DNA of 64,000 nucleotides from contig NZ_CM002285.1 of NCBI RefSeq assembly GCF_000497445.1, positions 3,935,479-3,999,478 on the forward strand. Reading direction: 5' to 3'. The notes beneath the pieces were generated by a model. The model was not told the DNA's origin. It made no database searches and worked only from the letters and a program-made list of their open reading frames with translations. Every line of letters begins with the position of its first letter. Within the stretch, counting starts at the first letter, position 1. Source of the stretch: Streptomyces roseochromogenus subsp. oscitans DS 12.976 (lineage in GTDB: Bacteria; Actinomycetota; Actinomycetes; Streptomycetales; Streptomycetaceae). Made by a program: the position numbers and the translations under genes. This document shows, piece after piece, positions 41,684 to 50,538 of the stretch.

Positions 41684-42583
41684 GTGGATCTGCAGCAGCT
41701 GCGTTACGTCGTCGCCGTCTCCGACACCCTGAACTTCACCCGCGCCGCGGAACGCTGTCAGGTGGTGCAGTCCGCGCTGAGCCACCGGATCGCCGCGCTG
41801 GAGCGGGAGTTGGGGGTGCGGCTGTTCGCCCGGTCCAGTCGGCGGGTCGAACTGACCGATGCCGGCGCGGCGTTCCTCGTCGGTGCGCGCGACTGTCTGG
41901 CCGCCGCCGAGCGTGCGGTGGCCGACGCCGCCGCCGCGACCGGTGTGGTGCGCGGGCGGCTCGCGGTCGGCGTGATCGTGACCACGGCCGCCGTCGACGT
42001 ACCCGAGCTGCTGCAGCGGTACCGCGCCCAGCACCCCGACGTCCAGGTCGTCCTGCGGTCCGGGCGCAGCGACGAACTGGCGGCGGCGATCCGCGCCGGG
42101 GAGCTGGACATCGCCTTCCTCGGTCTGCCGGAGGGCGAGCGGCCGGCCGGTCTGGAGACGGTCGTCCTCGACCACGACCGGCATGTCCTGGTGGTCCCGG
42201 CCGGGCACCGGCTGGCGGGCGCCGCCCGGGTCACGCTGGCGGAGATCGCCGGGGAGACATTCGTGGACTTCGTGGCGGGGACGCCCGCCCGCGCCCAGTC
42301 CGACCGGGCGTTCGCCACGGCGGGTCTGGCCCGTGACGTCGCGTACGAGGCGGGCGTCGTGGAGCTGATCACCCGGCTGGTCGCGCGCGGGCTCGGCATC
42401 GCGCTGCTGCCGTCGGCGTTCATCCGGCCGCTCGCCGCCGACGACCCGGGCCTGGCCCTGGTCCCGGTGGCCGACGGGCCGCGCCGCCTGGAGTATCTGG
42501 CGTGGAGCCGCTTCAACCCCAGCCCGGCCACCCTGGCGATGCTCGACGTCCTCGGGGTCCGGGCACGGCCGGCACGGTCCTGA
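41684..42583 (+). CDS. LysR-family transcriptional regulator
   Basis: A 299-residue LysR protein. The helix-turn-helix (residues 1-60) has LNFTRAAERCQVVQSALSHR, and the effector domain begins GRLAVGVIVTTAAVDVPELL. The frame is open to an ATG at 41645, but the usual family start (VDLQQLRYVVAV) is the GTG at 41684, with AAGGAGA about 12 bases upstream. The interval to the divergent EamA gene contains TCATGATTTCAAAGCATG, a LysR-like dyad. It likely activates the exporter in response to a small ligand. Confidence 0.9.
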   Translation: MDLQQLRYVVAVSDTLNFTRAAERCQVVQSALSHRIAALERELGVRLFARSSRRVELTDAGAAFLVGARDCLAAAERAVADAAAATGVVRGRLAVGVIVTTAAVDVPELLQRYRAQHPDVQVVLRSGRSDELAAAIRAGELDIAFLGLPEGERPAGLETVVLDHDRHVLVVPAGHRLAGAARVTLAEIAGETFVDFVAGTPARAQSDRAFATAGLARDVAYEAGVVELITRLVARGLGIALLPSAFIRPLAADDPGLALVPVADGPRRLEYLAWSRFNPSPATLAMLDVLGVRARPARS

Positions 42584-42622
42584 CGCGCACCGGAGACCGT
42601 CAGCGACGCGCACCGGAGACCG

Positions 42623-43379
42623 TCAGCAGGGCCGGCGCGCGTAGGCGCCGGCCAGGTCGCGCAGCCGATCGGGACCGAAGGGGCGGCCGTGGCCGGGAAG
42701 GACGACGCGGACCCCCAGGTCCACGAGACGCTCAAGGCGCGCCAGGCTGCGGCGGTAGGCGGGCGGGTCCGACTCGGGCAGATCGTCGATGAGCTCGCCG
42801 TCGTAGAGCACGTCGCCGGTGTACAGCGCGCCGGTCCGCTCCTCGTACAGGGCGATGCAGCCCGGCGTGTGGCCGGGCAGATGGAGGACGGTCAGGGTCC
42901 GGCCGCCGACGGCGAGGGTGTCCCCGTCCAGGAGGGTGCGGGTCACCGGCAGCGGGTCTACGCGGTGGGTACGGGGGTCGTAGCCGGGGTGGGGCAGCGC
43001 GTCGATCAGCAGGTCCGGTACGGGCGCCCCGCCGGCGTCGATACCGAGGCGCGCGTACAGCTCGGGGCCGTACAGACTCGCGGGCACGCCCGCGGCCAGC
43101 ACCTGGATGCGCGGCGCGCTCGCGGAACTCCTGGGCGCCGCCCACGTGATCCAGGTGGGCATGGGTGAGGACGACCAGCGGATCCCGCTCGAACAGGCGC
43201 GGCAGGTGCCGACGCAGGGCGGCCACGCCGAGTCCCGCGTCCACGACGAGGTCCCGGTCGGCGCCACGCAGCCACCACAGGTTGGCCCGCAGCAGTGGAT
43301 GGACATGGGGTTCACGGATCCGTACGACGCCGTCGACCGGTTCCGTCAGCTCGTACCAGCCGTTCACGCAAGCAGTCAT
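42623..43379 (-). pseudogene. MBL-fold hydrolase with a single frameshift
   Basis: The first frame (from 43379) reads VNGWYELTEPVDGVVRI through VVLTHAHLDHVGGAQEFRER, giving the HxHxDH zinc motif. Just after 43120 the homology continues in another frame as RIQVLAAGVPASLYGPELYA, HLPGHTPGCIALYEERTGAL and VVLPGHGRPFGPDRLRDLAG to the stop at 42623. Restoring one base in the GC-rich GAGCGCGCCGCGC run would give one protein of about 251 residues. It may be a true pseudogene or an assembly error. Confidence 0.8.
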
Positions 43380-43499
43380 GCGCGGGATCCCACCAGGGTG
43401 ACCGCGGGTCCGGCGAGAGGTTCACCGTGGGCCGAATGCTGGCGTACAGATCCCGGTACCGCTCGTCCAGGAACAGCATCCGGTTGGGTGGGCCGTCAT

Positions 43500-43878
43500 C
43501 CCCGCACACGCCACGTCGTCACCCGTGGGGGCCACCATGGGCATCCCCGGCGCCGTCGCGTGGGCGAGCCCGATCTCACCCACCGGCCGCCCGTCCAGCC
43601 ACGTGTCCTCGGTCTCGTGGCCCACTCGTGGCCCATGAAGCTGTGACTGAGGACACCCGGGGCGGCGGCCCGGGAGGGGTGGCCGACGCCCAGCACGGCG
43701 TCGTACTCGCTGGTCAGGCCCTCCAGCGTGCCCGTCTGCCCGGGCTTGCCCCGTACCAGTCGGACGGCTGGGTGCAGCGCCTCGGGCAGTAGATTGCGAA
43801 CGGGCCGCCCGGCTGGACGTCGTCGGCGTCGACGAGCCCGGTGACGCCTTCCATATCGACGCCGAGGCGGACACGCAC
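43500..43878 (-). pseudogene. Decayed M55 D-aminopeptidase
   Basis: Pieces in successive frames match the DppA/M55 family in order: VRLGVDMEGVTGLVDADDVQ from a GTG at 43878, then NLLPEALHPAVRLVRGKPGQ and GVLSHSFMGHE, then DTWLDGRPVGEIGLAHA and VAPTGDDVACAGMT. The segment between the first two blocks (normally about 70 residues, including metal ligands) is deleted and at least two frameshifts follow. Bases 43380-43500 hold a further unassigned frame (RMLFLDERYRDLYASIRP). Confidence 0.72.
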
Positions 43879-43894
43879 GCCTCGACGCCATCGG

Positions 43895-43913
43895 ACCCTA
43901 CGTATTGTAGGTT
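43895..43913. promoter_or_regulatory. ACCCTAC-N5-GTAGGTT palindrome upstream of the small membrane protein
   Basis: CCCTAC and GTAGGT arms with a GTATT centre lie 54 bases before the ATG at 43967. The layout equals the longer palindrome at 44308-44330 upstream of the MprF-like gene, suggesting one regulator controls both. Confidence 0.55.
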
Positions 43914-43966
43914 CCCAACCGCCAGCGGCCGCAGGGCTGTTCCATCGTCCGTTCACCGGGGGATCC

Positions 43967-44242
43967 ATGCAGGACATGAATACGGAGGCCGATGCGGAGG
44001 TCCGCCTGCGCAGTCTCGCGCCGACGCTGACCCTGCTGGTCGTCAGCCTCCTCATCGCCGCCGTCGGCGTGTACGAGCTGTGCGGCTTCGGTCTGCACAG
44101 CCTCGACCGGCGCCCGCACCTGTTCAGCGACGGCCTCGCGACCGGCGGGGTGATCGTCGCCGTGGTCGCGGCCGGCGCGGCGGTCGGCAACCTGGCCTGG
44201 CATCTGATGGCGGCCCGGAGCGGCAGGGAAAGGGCCAGGTAA
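43967..44242 (+). CDS. Small two-helix membrane protein
   Basis: A 91-residue protein: acidic N terminus (MQDMNTEADAEVRLRSLAPT), a first helix (LTLLVVSLLIAAVGVYELCG), a short loop with LHSLDRRPHLFSDG, and a second helix (GGVIVAVVAAGAAVGNLAWH). No family is recognised. The ATG at 43967 follows GGGGGAT. Its upstream palindrome resembles that of the following MprF-like gene, so both may belong to an envelope-stress regulon. Confidence 0.7.
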   Translation: MQDMNTEADAEVRLRSLAPTLTLLVVSLLIAAVGVYELCGFGLHSLDRRPHLFSDGLATGGVIVAVVAAGAAVGNLAWHLMAARSGRERAR

Positions 44243-44307
44243 GAGACGTACCAGAGGAAGGGGCAAGGTAAGAGAAGATGCCGGTACGCTCCCGTTACAC
44301 AGGCATG

Positions 44308-44330
44308 CCACCCTACAAACTGTAGGGTGG
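44308..44330. promoter_or_regulatory. Perfect 10-bp inverted repeat upstream of the MprF-like gene
   Basis: CCACCCTACA and TGTAGGGTGG flank an AAC centre. The element is 41 bases before the ATG at 44372. The TACA/TGTA core recalls winged-helix BlaI/CopY-type operators, though the spacer here is three bases. It shares the CCCTAC-N5-GTAG core with 43895-43913. Confidence 0.65.
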
Positions 44331-44371
44331 ATGTTCCCCCCGTCCCTCTGCACCCAAGGTGACCAGTCACC

Positions 44372-46198
44372 ATGCCCGCTCAAGCGTCGACCCAGACCGA
44401 AGCGAAGGTCCCCCGTCAGCGTGGTACGCGCCCCGCTTTCCCGATGCCCGCGCCCAGCCCGCGGCTGCGGGCCGGGGCGGCCGCCGCCACCGTGTGGTAC
44501 CTGCGGCTGATCGCCGTGTTCAACATCATCGCGGTGATGTCGCTGCCGTTCCGCAAAGAGGTGCAGGAGCACAACGACGGCAAGCTGTTCACCGCCCGCC
44601 ATGTGCACGCGCACACGCACCACGCCGGCCAGTTCTTCACCCCGTACCTGGCCACCGCGGGCCTGGCCTCGGCCGCGGCGGCGATCTTCCTGGCGCTGGT
44701 GATGCGCCGCGGTAAGCGGGCCGCGTGGGTGGTCAACATGCTGCTCGCCGGCCCCCTCTTCGCGCTCTACGTCCTCGCCCTCACCCAGCACCCGTTCCGC
44801 GACCACGTCTTCAACTGGGTCTCCACCGCCCTCACCGGTCTCTTCGTGGCCGCGCTGGTGATCGGCCGCCGGGAGTTCAACGCCGTCGGCGATCCCTCCA
44901 ACCCCAAGCTGGCGCTGGCCGTCGGCGCCGGCGGGGTCCTGCTGACCGGCGGTCTCGGCACACTGCTCGTGCACGCCACCAACAAGCTGCCGCACGCGCC
45001 CCTGCTCGAAGAGCTGGCCTACACCCTGCTGCGCGGCATCAGCGTCGGCCCACTCGCCGACCGGGTCGACTCCGTACACGCGCCCCGCTGGGTCGACATC
45101 ATCATCAACATCCTGCTCGCGGCGGCCTTCTGCCTGGTCCTGTACGCCTGCTTCCGCTCCCCGCGCGGCCGCAAGCTGCTCACCGACGAGGACGAGGAGA
45201 AGCTGCGCGCGCTGCTCGCCAAGCACGGCGCCCGTGACTCCCTCGGCTACTTCGCGCTGCGCCGCGACAAGGCCGTCATCTTCTCCCCCACCGGCAAGGC
45301 GGCCGTCACCTACCGCGTCGTCGGCGCCGTCTCCCTCGCCTCCGGCGACCCGATCGGCGACCCCGAGGCCTGGCCCGGCGCCATCGAGGCCTGGCTCACC
45401 GAGGCCCGCCGGCACGCCTGGACCCCGGCCGTCATGGGCGCCAGCGAGGAAGCCGGCACCATCTACGCCCGGCACGGCCTGGACGCCCTCGAACTCGGCG
45501 ACGAGGCCATCGTGGACATCGCCGACTTCACCCTCGAAGGCCGCGCCATGCGCGTGGTCCGCCAGGCCCACAACCGGGTCAAGCGGGCCGGCTACACCGT
45601 CCGCGTCCGCCGCCACGAGGACATCCCCGCGGACGAGATGGCCCTGCTCGTCAAGCGCGCCGACGACTGGCGCGACGGCGCCACCGAACGCGGCTTCTCC
45701 ATGGCCCTCGGCCGCCTCGGCGAACCGGCGGACGGCCGCTGCGTGATGCTGGAGTGCCGCGACGCGAACGACGAGCCGCGCGCCCTGCTCAGCTTCGTCC
45801 CCTGGGGCGAGCACGGGCTCTCCCTGGACCTGATGCGCCGCGACCGCGACAGCGAGAACGGCCTGATGGAGTACATGGTGGTGGAACTCCTGCTTCAGGC
45901 AAAGGAGTTGGGCATCAAGCGGGTGTCGTTGAACTTCGCGATGTTCCGCTCGGTCTTCGAGCGCGGCGCCCGCCTGGGCGCGGGCCCCGTCCTGCGCCTG
46001 TGGCGCTCCACCCTCACCTTCTTCTCACGCTGGTGGCAGATCGAGTCCCTGTACCGCGCCAACGCCAAGTACCGCCCCGTCTGGGAACCCCGCTTCCTGC
46101 TCTTCGCCAAGTCGAGCGACATCCCTCGCATCGGCCTGGCGAGCGCCCGCGCGGAGGGCTTCCTGGAGCTGCCGGGAATGGGCGGGCACCGGTCGTAG
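44372..46198 (+). CDS. MprF-like phosphatidylglycerol aminoacyltransferase (DUF2156)
   Basis: A 608-residue protein with about six or seven membrane helices in the first 280 residues (opening VWYLRLIAVFNIIAVMSLPF). A cytoplasmic GNAT-like DUF2156 catalytic domain follows, with DSLGYFALRRDKAVIFSPTG, SLASGDPIGDPEAWPGAIEA, RAMRVVRQAHNRVKRAGYTV and GIKRVSLNFAMFRSVFERGA. Family members move Lys, Ala or Arg from tRNA to phosphatidylglycerol, reducing negative charge and sensitivity to cationic peptides. No lysyl-tRNA synthetase domain is fused, unlike LysX. Start ATG near a likely operator palindrome. Confidence 0.88.
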   Translation: MPAQASTQTEAKVPRQRGTRPAFPMPAPSPRLRAGAAAATVWYLRLIAVFNIIAVMSLPFRKEVQEHNDGKLFTARHVHAHTHHAGQFFTPYLATAGLASAAAAIFLALVMRRGKRAAWVVNMLLAGPLFALYVLALTQHPFRDHVFNWVSTALTGLFVAALVIGRREFNAVGDPSNPKLALAVGAGGVLLTGGLGTLLVHATNKLPHAPLLEELAYTLLRGISVGPLADRVDSVHAPRWVDIIINILLAAAFCLVLYACFRSPRGRKLLTDEDEEKLRALLAKHGARDSLGYFALRRDKAVIFSPTGKAAVTYRVVGAVSLASGDPIGDPEAWPGAIEAWLTEARRHAWTPAVMGASEEAGTIYARHGLDALELGDEAIVDIADFTLEGRAMRVVRQAHNRVKRAGYTVRVRRHEDIPADEMALLVKRADDWRDGATERGFSMALGRLGEPADGRCVMLECRDANDEPRALLSFVPWGEHGLSLDLMRRDRDSENGLMEYMVVELLLQAKELGIKRVSLNFAMFRSVFERGARLGAGPVLRLWRSTLTFFSRWWQIESLYRANAKYRPVWEPRFLLFAKSSDIPRIGLASARAEGFLELPGMGGHRS

Positions 46199-46271
46199 GA
46201 GGGCGCGGGGGCGGGAGCGCCGACACGCTGCAGTCCCGGGCCACGGCGCTACCCGCCCACCGTGAAACCCG

Positions 46272-47681
46272 CTACCCGCCCACCGTGAAACCGATGACCG
46301 CCCCGCCGCCCTCGCGCCGAAAGGCGAACGGCGCTCCGCCATGCGCCATGGCAACCTCCCGCACGATGGACAACCCCAGCCCGGACCCCGGCAGAGACCT
46401 GGCGTCAGCGGCGCGGTAGAAGCGGTCGAAGATCCGGATCAGGTCGCCCTCGGCGATACCGGGCCCCCGGTCCAGCACCTCCACCCGCACCGGGCTCGTC
46501 CGCGTCGGCCCGGCGATGTTGACCTCGATCGGCGCCTTCCCGGCCCGGTCGAACTTGGCCGCGTTCTCCACCAGGTTGGACATGGCCCGCTGCAGCATCC
46601 CGGGCCGCCCGTCGGTCGTCGTGTCGCCGCTCGTCCGCAGCACGATCTCGCGTCCGGTACGACGTCTGGCGAGCCCCACGACCTCCTCGGCGATGTCGGC
46701 GATGTCCACCCGCTGCGGCGGCTCGGTGTCGGACTGCCCCGCAGCGAGGTCGACCAGCTCATTGACCAGGTCGGTCAGTTCCCGCGCCTCCTGGCCGAGG
46801 TCGGCGACCAGTTCGTCACGCGTCGCCGGCGGGAGTTCGTCGATGCGCCGGAGCAGCGAGATGTTCGTCCGCAAGGACGTCAGCGGGGTACGCAGCTCGT
46901 GCCCCGCGTCCTGGACCAGGCGCCGCTGGTCCTCCTCGGACTGCGCGAGCCGGCCGAGCATCCGGTCGAAGGCGCGGCCGAGCCGCCCCACCTCGTCCAG
47001 CCCGGCCACCGGCACCTCGATACCCAGCCGGCGGGTGCGGGCCACGTCCTCGGCGGCGGAGGTGAGGATCACCAGGCGCCGGGTGATCCGGCGGGCCAGC
47101 CACCACCCGAAGAGCCCGGCCGCCACTACGACCGCCGCCATCAGGATCAGCGTCCGCTGCTGCAGCGTCCGCAGCAGATCCTCGGTGTCACTGAACTCCT
47201 GCGCGACCTGGACCGCGCCCCGCCCGTCACCGAGCGAGACGGTGGCGATGCGGAACAGGTCCCCGTCCACCGGTACGTCCTTGTGCTGGACGACCTTCCC
47301 GGCGGTCGTCGCGAGCGCCATGGCCTTGTCACGGGAGGTGACGGGCAGGCTCGGATTGCCGTGGTCCACGATCTGGCCCTGTGCGCCCAGCACCTGCACA
47401 TCGGTGCGGGCGGGCCGGACCAGGTCGTGCCCGGGGCGGGAGGAGGAGAAGTCCTCCGGGACCATCTCGTGCTGCCGTACCTCGTCCCGGACATCCTGCA
47501 CGACCTGCGAGAACACCGACTGCTGGTCGACGCGGACCAGCCGCGCCGCGCTGCCGTACGACAGGATGCCGACGAGGATCGTGACGGCGGCGGTGACGGC
47601 CGCGAAGGAGACGGCGAAGGTGGTGCGCAGGGAGACCAGCTTGGGCCGGCCCGGGGCCAGCAGCCGCCGCAGGCGGCCCAC
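46272..47681 (-). CDS. Sensor histidine kinase (OmpR-class two-component system)
   Basis: A 469-residue HAMP histidine kinase. The first helix (about 20-40) and second helix (about 178-195) bracket an extracytoplasmic sensor of about 130 residues; HAMP follows, then the H box DAGHELRTPLTSLRTN (His261). The N, G1 and G2 boxes include LVENAAKFDR, VEVLDRGPGIAEGD and GSGLGLSIVREV. It resembles MprB-type envelope-stress kinases. It directly follows its response regulator with no gap, so both are one operon. Confidence 0.93.
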   Translation of the reverse strand: MGRLRRLLAPGRPKLVSLRTTFAVSFAAVTAAVTILVGILSYGSAARLVRVDQQSVFSQVVQDVRDEVRQHEMVPEDFSSSRPGHDLVRPARTDVQVLGAQGQIVDHGNPSLPVTSRDKAMALATTAGKVVQHKDVPVDGDLFRIATVSLGDGRGAVQVAQEFSDTEDLLRTLQQRTLILMAAVVVAAGLFGWWLARRITRRLVILTSAAEDVARTRRLGIEVPVAGLDEVGRLGRAFDRMLGRLAQSEEDQRRLVQDAGHELRTPLTSLRTNISLLRRIDELPPATRDELVADLGQEARELTDLVNELVDLAAGQSDTEPPQRVDIADIAEEVVGLARRRTGREIVLRTSGDTTTDGRPGMLQRAMSNLVENAAKFDRAGKAPIEVNIAGPTRTSPVRVEVLDRGPGIAEGDLIRIFDRFYRAADARSLPGSGLGLSIVREVAMAHGGAPFAFRREGGGAVIGFTVGG

Positions 47682-48416
47682 CTAGTCCTCCCGCAGCACG
47701 TAACCCACGCCTCTCACGGTGTGGATCAGCTGCGACGCACCGGGCTCGTCGAGCTTGCGGCGCAGATAGCCCACGTACACGGCGAGGTTCTTCGAGCCGG
47801 GACCGAAGTCGTAGCCCCAGATCCGGTCGTAGATCGTGGAGTGGTCGAGCACGATGCCCGCGTTGCGCACGAGCAGTTCCAGCAGCTCGAACTCGGTGCG
47901 GGTCAGCTCCAGCTCGCGCTTGCCGCGCCAGGCCCGGCGGGCCTGGAGGTCCATCCGGATGCCGGCGGCCTCGACCTGCCGGTCGGAGATCTGCACGTCC
48001 CGCCCGCCGGTCTCGGCCCCGGACCCCGCGCCGCTGGCGGCGGGAACGGGGCTGGTACGGCGCAGCAGCGCCCGCAGCCGCGCGAAGACCTCTTCCACGT
48101 CGAACGGCTTGACCACGTAGTCGTCGGCGCCGGCGTCCAGGCCCGCGATCCGGTCGGCGGTCTCCACCAGTGCGGTGAGCATCAGGATCGGGGTGCGGTC
48201 ACCCTCGGCGCGCAGCACCCGGCAGACCTGGAGGCCGTCGATGCCGGGCATCATCACGTCGAGCACGAGGACGTCCGGCGGCGTCGTGTGGGCCTGCGCC
48301 AGCGCTTCCACGCCGTCGGCGACCGCCGTGACCTCGTACCCTTCCAGGGTCAGGGCACGCTCCAGGGCGTGACGGATGGCACGGTCGTCTTCAGCGAGCA
48401 GCACAGTCTGGGGCAC
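47682..48416 (-). CDS. OmpR-family response regulator
   Basis: A 244-residue regulator. The receiver domain has the acidic pair LLAEDDRAIR, phospho-acceptor Asp53 (VLDVMMPGID) and Lys near DYVVKPFDVEEV. A variable Ala/Ser/Gly-rich linker leads to the winged-helix output (RTEFELLELLVRNAGIVLDH, VYVGYLRRKLDEPGASQLIH). It resembles MprA. It precedes the kinase gene. Targets are unknown; the nearby MprF-like gene would fit an envelope-stress regulon, but no shared site was found. Confidence 0.94.
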   Translation of the reverse strand: MPQTVLLAEDDRAIRHALERALTLEGYEVTAVADGVEALAQAHTTPPDVLVLDVMMPGIDGLQVCRVLRAEGDRTPILMLTALVETADRIAGLDAGADDYVVKPFDVEEVFARLRALLRRTSPVPAASGAGSGAETGGRDVQISDRQVEAAGIRMDLQARRAWRGKRELELTRTEFELLELLVRNAGIVLDHSTIYDRIWGYDFGPGSKNLAVYVGYLRRKLDEPGASQLIHTVRGVGYVLRED

Positions 48417-48582
48417 ATACCCAGTCTGCCAAGGCCGCCGCCCGTTCGGCCGGGACGGGCGGACCTACGATCACCCTTTTTACCGCCCTCTCACCGTCAC
48501 ACGGGCAACCGGAATCAGGCACCTACCGTCTTCTCACCCCGCCCGAGCGCCGAGCCGGGCGAGCCCCGCGCAACGAGCTCCC

Positions 48583-49065
48583 TCAGAACGCGTACGCGTC
48601 CCCGGTGTTCAGCACGAGCACCCTCAGCCGGTCGTTGCCCCGGTTCTTGTCCACCGCGCCGCCGCCCCACGCCGTGTCCGTCTCCAGCCTGACCTCCGAC
48701 GGCCGCCCCTTCAGCCGTACCGCCACGGTCAGCCGCTCGCCCACCCCGTTCACGGCCAGCGCACCCGTCCCGCACACCACCGTCCGCACGTCCTCCCGCG
48801 CGCACCGGGCGGGCAGCTGCTGCGCCTCGGCCAGCGCCACCGACCAGCGCAGCCGCACGGTCGCGCCCGGCACGGCGGCGGGCCCGTTGTTGCGCGCGGT
48901 CAGCCTCACCTGCACCCTGTCGCCCGCCATCACCACGGTCCCGTGAAAGGCCAGGTCGGCCTCGGGCGCGGGCGCCGGAGCGGCCACGGCGGCCCCCGGC
49001 ACCACGACCACACCGGCACAGGCCCCCACGACAACCCAGGTCCACATCCGCACGCCGCTCACCAC
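48583..49065 (-). CDS. Secreted beta-sandwich protein, unknown function
   Basis: A 160-residue protein with a signal peptide ([20 protein letters not shown]) and a mature part resembling a DUF11/CARDB-type immunoglobulin-like module: [46 protein letters not shown] and a GNDRL end. One Cys pair ([14 protein letters not shown]) may form a disulfide. Starts at 49065 (ATG) or six codons later are both possible. It stands alone; surface or adhesion roles are possible. Confidence 0.7.
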   Translation of the reverse strand: MVSGVRMWTWVVVGACAGVVVVPGAAVAAPAPAPEADLAFHGTVVMAGDRVQVRLTARNNGPAAVPGATVRLRWSVALAEAQQLPARCAREDVRTVVCGTGALAVNGVGERLTVAVRLKGRPSEVRLETDTAWGGGAVDKNRGNDRLRVLVLNTGDAYAF

Positions 49066-49186
49066 CCAACACTCGCGATCCGACTGCCGTACGGATGTAT
49101 GCCACGCGACCCGGTCACCAGGCGCCGTCCATCAGGTGACAAGGGGCCCAGGAAGGCCAGGCGCGGCCCCGTGCCAAGCTGCTGCC

Positions 49187-49525
49187 ATGTCGATCCTCCG
49201 CTCCGCCGCCCTGTTCGTCGTCGCCGCGATCTTCGAGATCGGCGGCGCCTGGCTGATCTGGCAGGGCGTACGCGAGCACCGGGGCTGGCTGTGGATGACC
49301 GGCGGCGTCCTCGCCCTCGGCGCGTACGGCTTCGTCGCCACCTTCCAGCCGGACGCCCACTTCGGCCGCATCCTGGCCGCCTACGGCGGGATCTTCGTGG
49401 CCGGCTCACTGCTGTGGGGCGCGGTCGCCGACGGCTACCGCCCCGACCGCTGGGACATCGTCGGGGCGCTGATCTGCCTCGCCGGGATGGCAGTGATCAT
49501 GTGGGTGCCGAGGAACGGCGGCTGA
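49187..49525 (+). CDS. YnfA-family membrane protein
   Basis: A 112-residue four-helix protein of the YnfA/UPF0060 family: [20 protein letters not shown] opens the first helix, the second begins [18 protein letters not shown], the family phrase [20 protein letters not shown] covers the third, and the fourth ends [12 protein letters not shown]. It belongs to the small multidrug-resistance-like superfamily; substrates are not known. The ATG at 49187 is the start that gives the family length. Confidence 0.9.
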   Translation: MSILRSAALFVVAAIFEIGGAWLIWQGVREHRGWLWMTGGVLALGAYGFVATFQPDAHFGRILAAYGGIFVAGSLLWGAVADGYRPDRWDIVGALICLAGMAVIMWVPRNGG

Positions 49526-49586
49526 GCCTCACTTAGGCTGGACGAAGCACGCCACCGGACCACTCGACCGACCACAGGAGCAACCC

Positions 49587-50354
49587 ATGGCCCCGGCCCC
49601 CGCGTCCCGCATAGCGGTAGTCACCGGTGCGAGCAGCGGTATCGGCGCCGCCACGGCCCGGCAGCTCGCGGAGGCCGGCTACCGCGTCGTCCTCACCGCC
49701 CGCCGCAAGGACCGTATCGAGGCGCTGGCCGAGGAGCTGACGAAGGCGGGCCACTCGGCGACGGCGTACCCGCTGGACGTGACGGACCGCACGGCGGTGG
49801 ACGAGTTCGCGACGGCCTTCCAGACGATCGGCGTCCTGGTCAACAACGCGGGCGGCGCCCTCGGCGCGGACCCGGTGGCCACCGGCGACCCGGCGGACTG
49901 GCGCACGATGTACGAGACGAACGTCATCGGCACCCTGAACGTCACCCAGGCCCTGCTCCCGAAACTGGTGGCGAGCGGCGACGGCGTGATCGTCGTGGTG
50001 TCCTCCACGGCCGGCCACGGCACCTACGAGGGCGGCGCCGGCTATGTGGCCGCCAAGCACGGCTCCCACGTCCTCGCCGAGACCCTCCGCCTGGAGATCG
50101 TCGGCCAGCCGGTCCGCGTGATCGAGATCGCCCCCGGCATGGTGAAGACGGACGAGTTCGCCCTGACCCGCTTCGCCGGCGACGAGGCGAAGGCGGCCAA
50201 GGTCTACGCGGGCGTACCCGACCCCCTCACGGCAGACGACGTGGCGGAAACCATCACCTGGGCGGTAACCCGCCCCAGCCACGTCAACGTAGACCTCCTG
50301 GTCCTCCGCCCCCGCGCCCAGGCGTCCAACACCAAGGTCCACAGGGAGTTGTGA
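49587..50354 (+). CDS. SDR-family oxidoreductase (YdfG-like)
   Basis: A 255-residue short-chain dehydrogenase. The cofactor loop is TGASSGIG, ARR after the second strand favours NADP(H), LVNNAGGAL is the structural motif, and Ser-Tyr-Lys appear as VVSSTAG, GYVAAKHG with the active Tyr and Lys. It is close to YdfG-type 3-hydroxy acid dehydrogenases. Its stop overlaps the start of the 58-aa membrane protein (TGATG). Confidence 0.93.
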   Translation: MAPAPASRIAVVTGASSGIGAATARQLAEAGYRVVLTARRKDRIEALAEELTKAGHSATAYPLDVTDRTAVDEFATAFQTIGVLVNNAGGALGADPVATGDPADWRTMYETNVIGTLNVTQALLPKLVASGDGVIVVVSSTAGHGTYEGGAGYVAAKHGSHVLAETLRLEIVGQPVRVIEIAPGMVKTDEFALTRFAGDEAKAAKVYAGVPDPLTADDVAETITWAVTRPSHVNVDLLVLRPRAQASNTKVHREL

Positions 50355-50530
50355 TGCCCGGCTCTCCCGAGACCCCCGACTCCGCCGCCTCCCCGGAGAA
50401 CCTGGAGCAACGCCGCCTGGCCCAGGAGACCAAAGACGAGCGCAAGGTCTGGTACTTCCTCGGCTACTTCCTCTTCGGCATCCACATCGTGGCCTTCGTG
50501 ATGATCTACGCGGTACGACACGGTCACTGA
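50354..50530 (+). CDS. 58-aa single-pass membrane protein (DUF6126-like)
   Basis: A tiny protein: charged N-terminal half (SPENLEQRRLAQETKDERKV) and one C-terminal helix (WYFLGYFLFGIHIVAFVMIY). The ATG overlaps the SDR stop by one base, so it is translationally coupled. It resembles the small DUF6126 family as I recall it. Function unknown. Confidence 0.75.
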   Translation: MPGSPETPDSAASPENLEQRRLAQETKDERKVWYFLGYFLFGIHIVAFVMIYAVRHGH

Positions 50531-50538
50531 CCGCACCG

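Noticed and set aside
46341..48692. 783-codon plus-strand open frame
   Set aside because: Antisense to the histidine kinase and response regulator, which carry all expected motifs.
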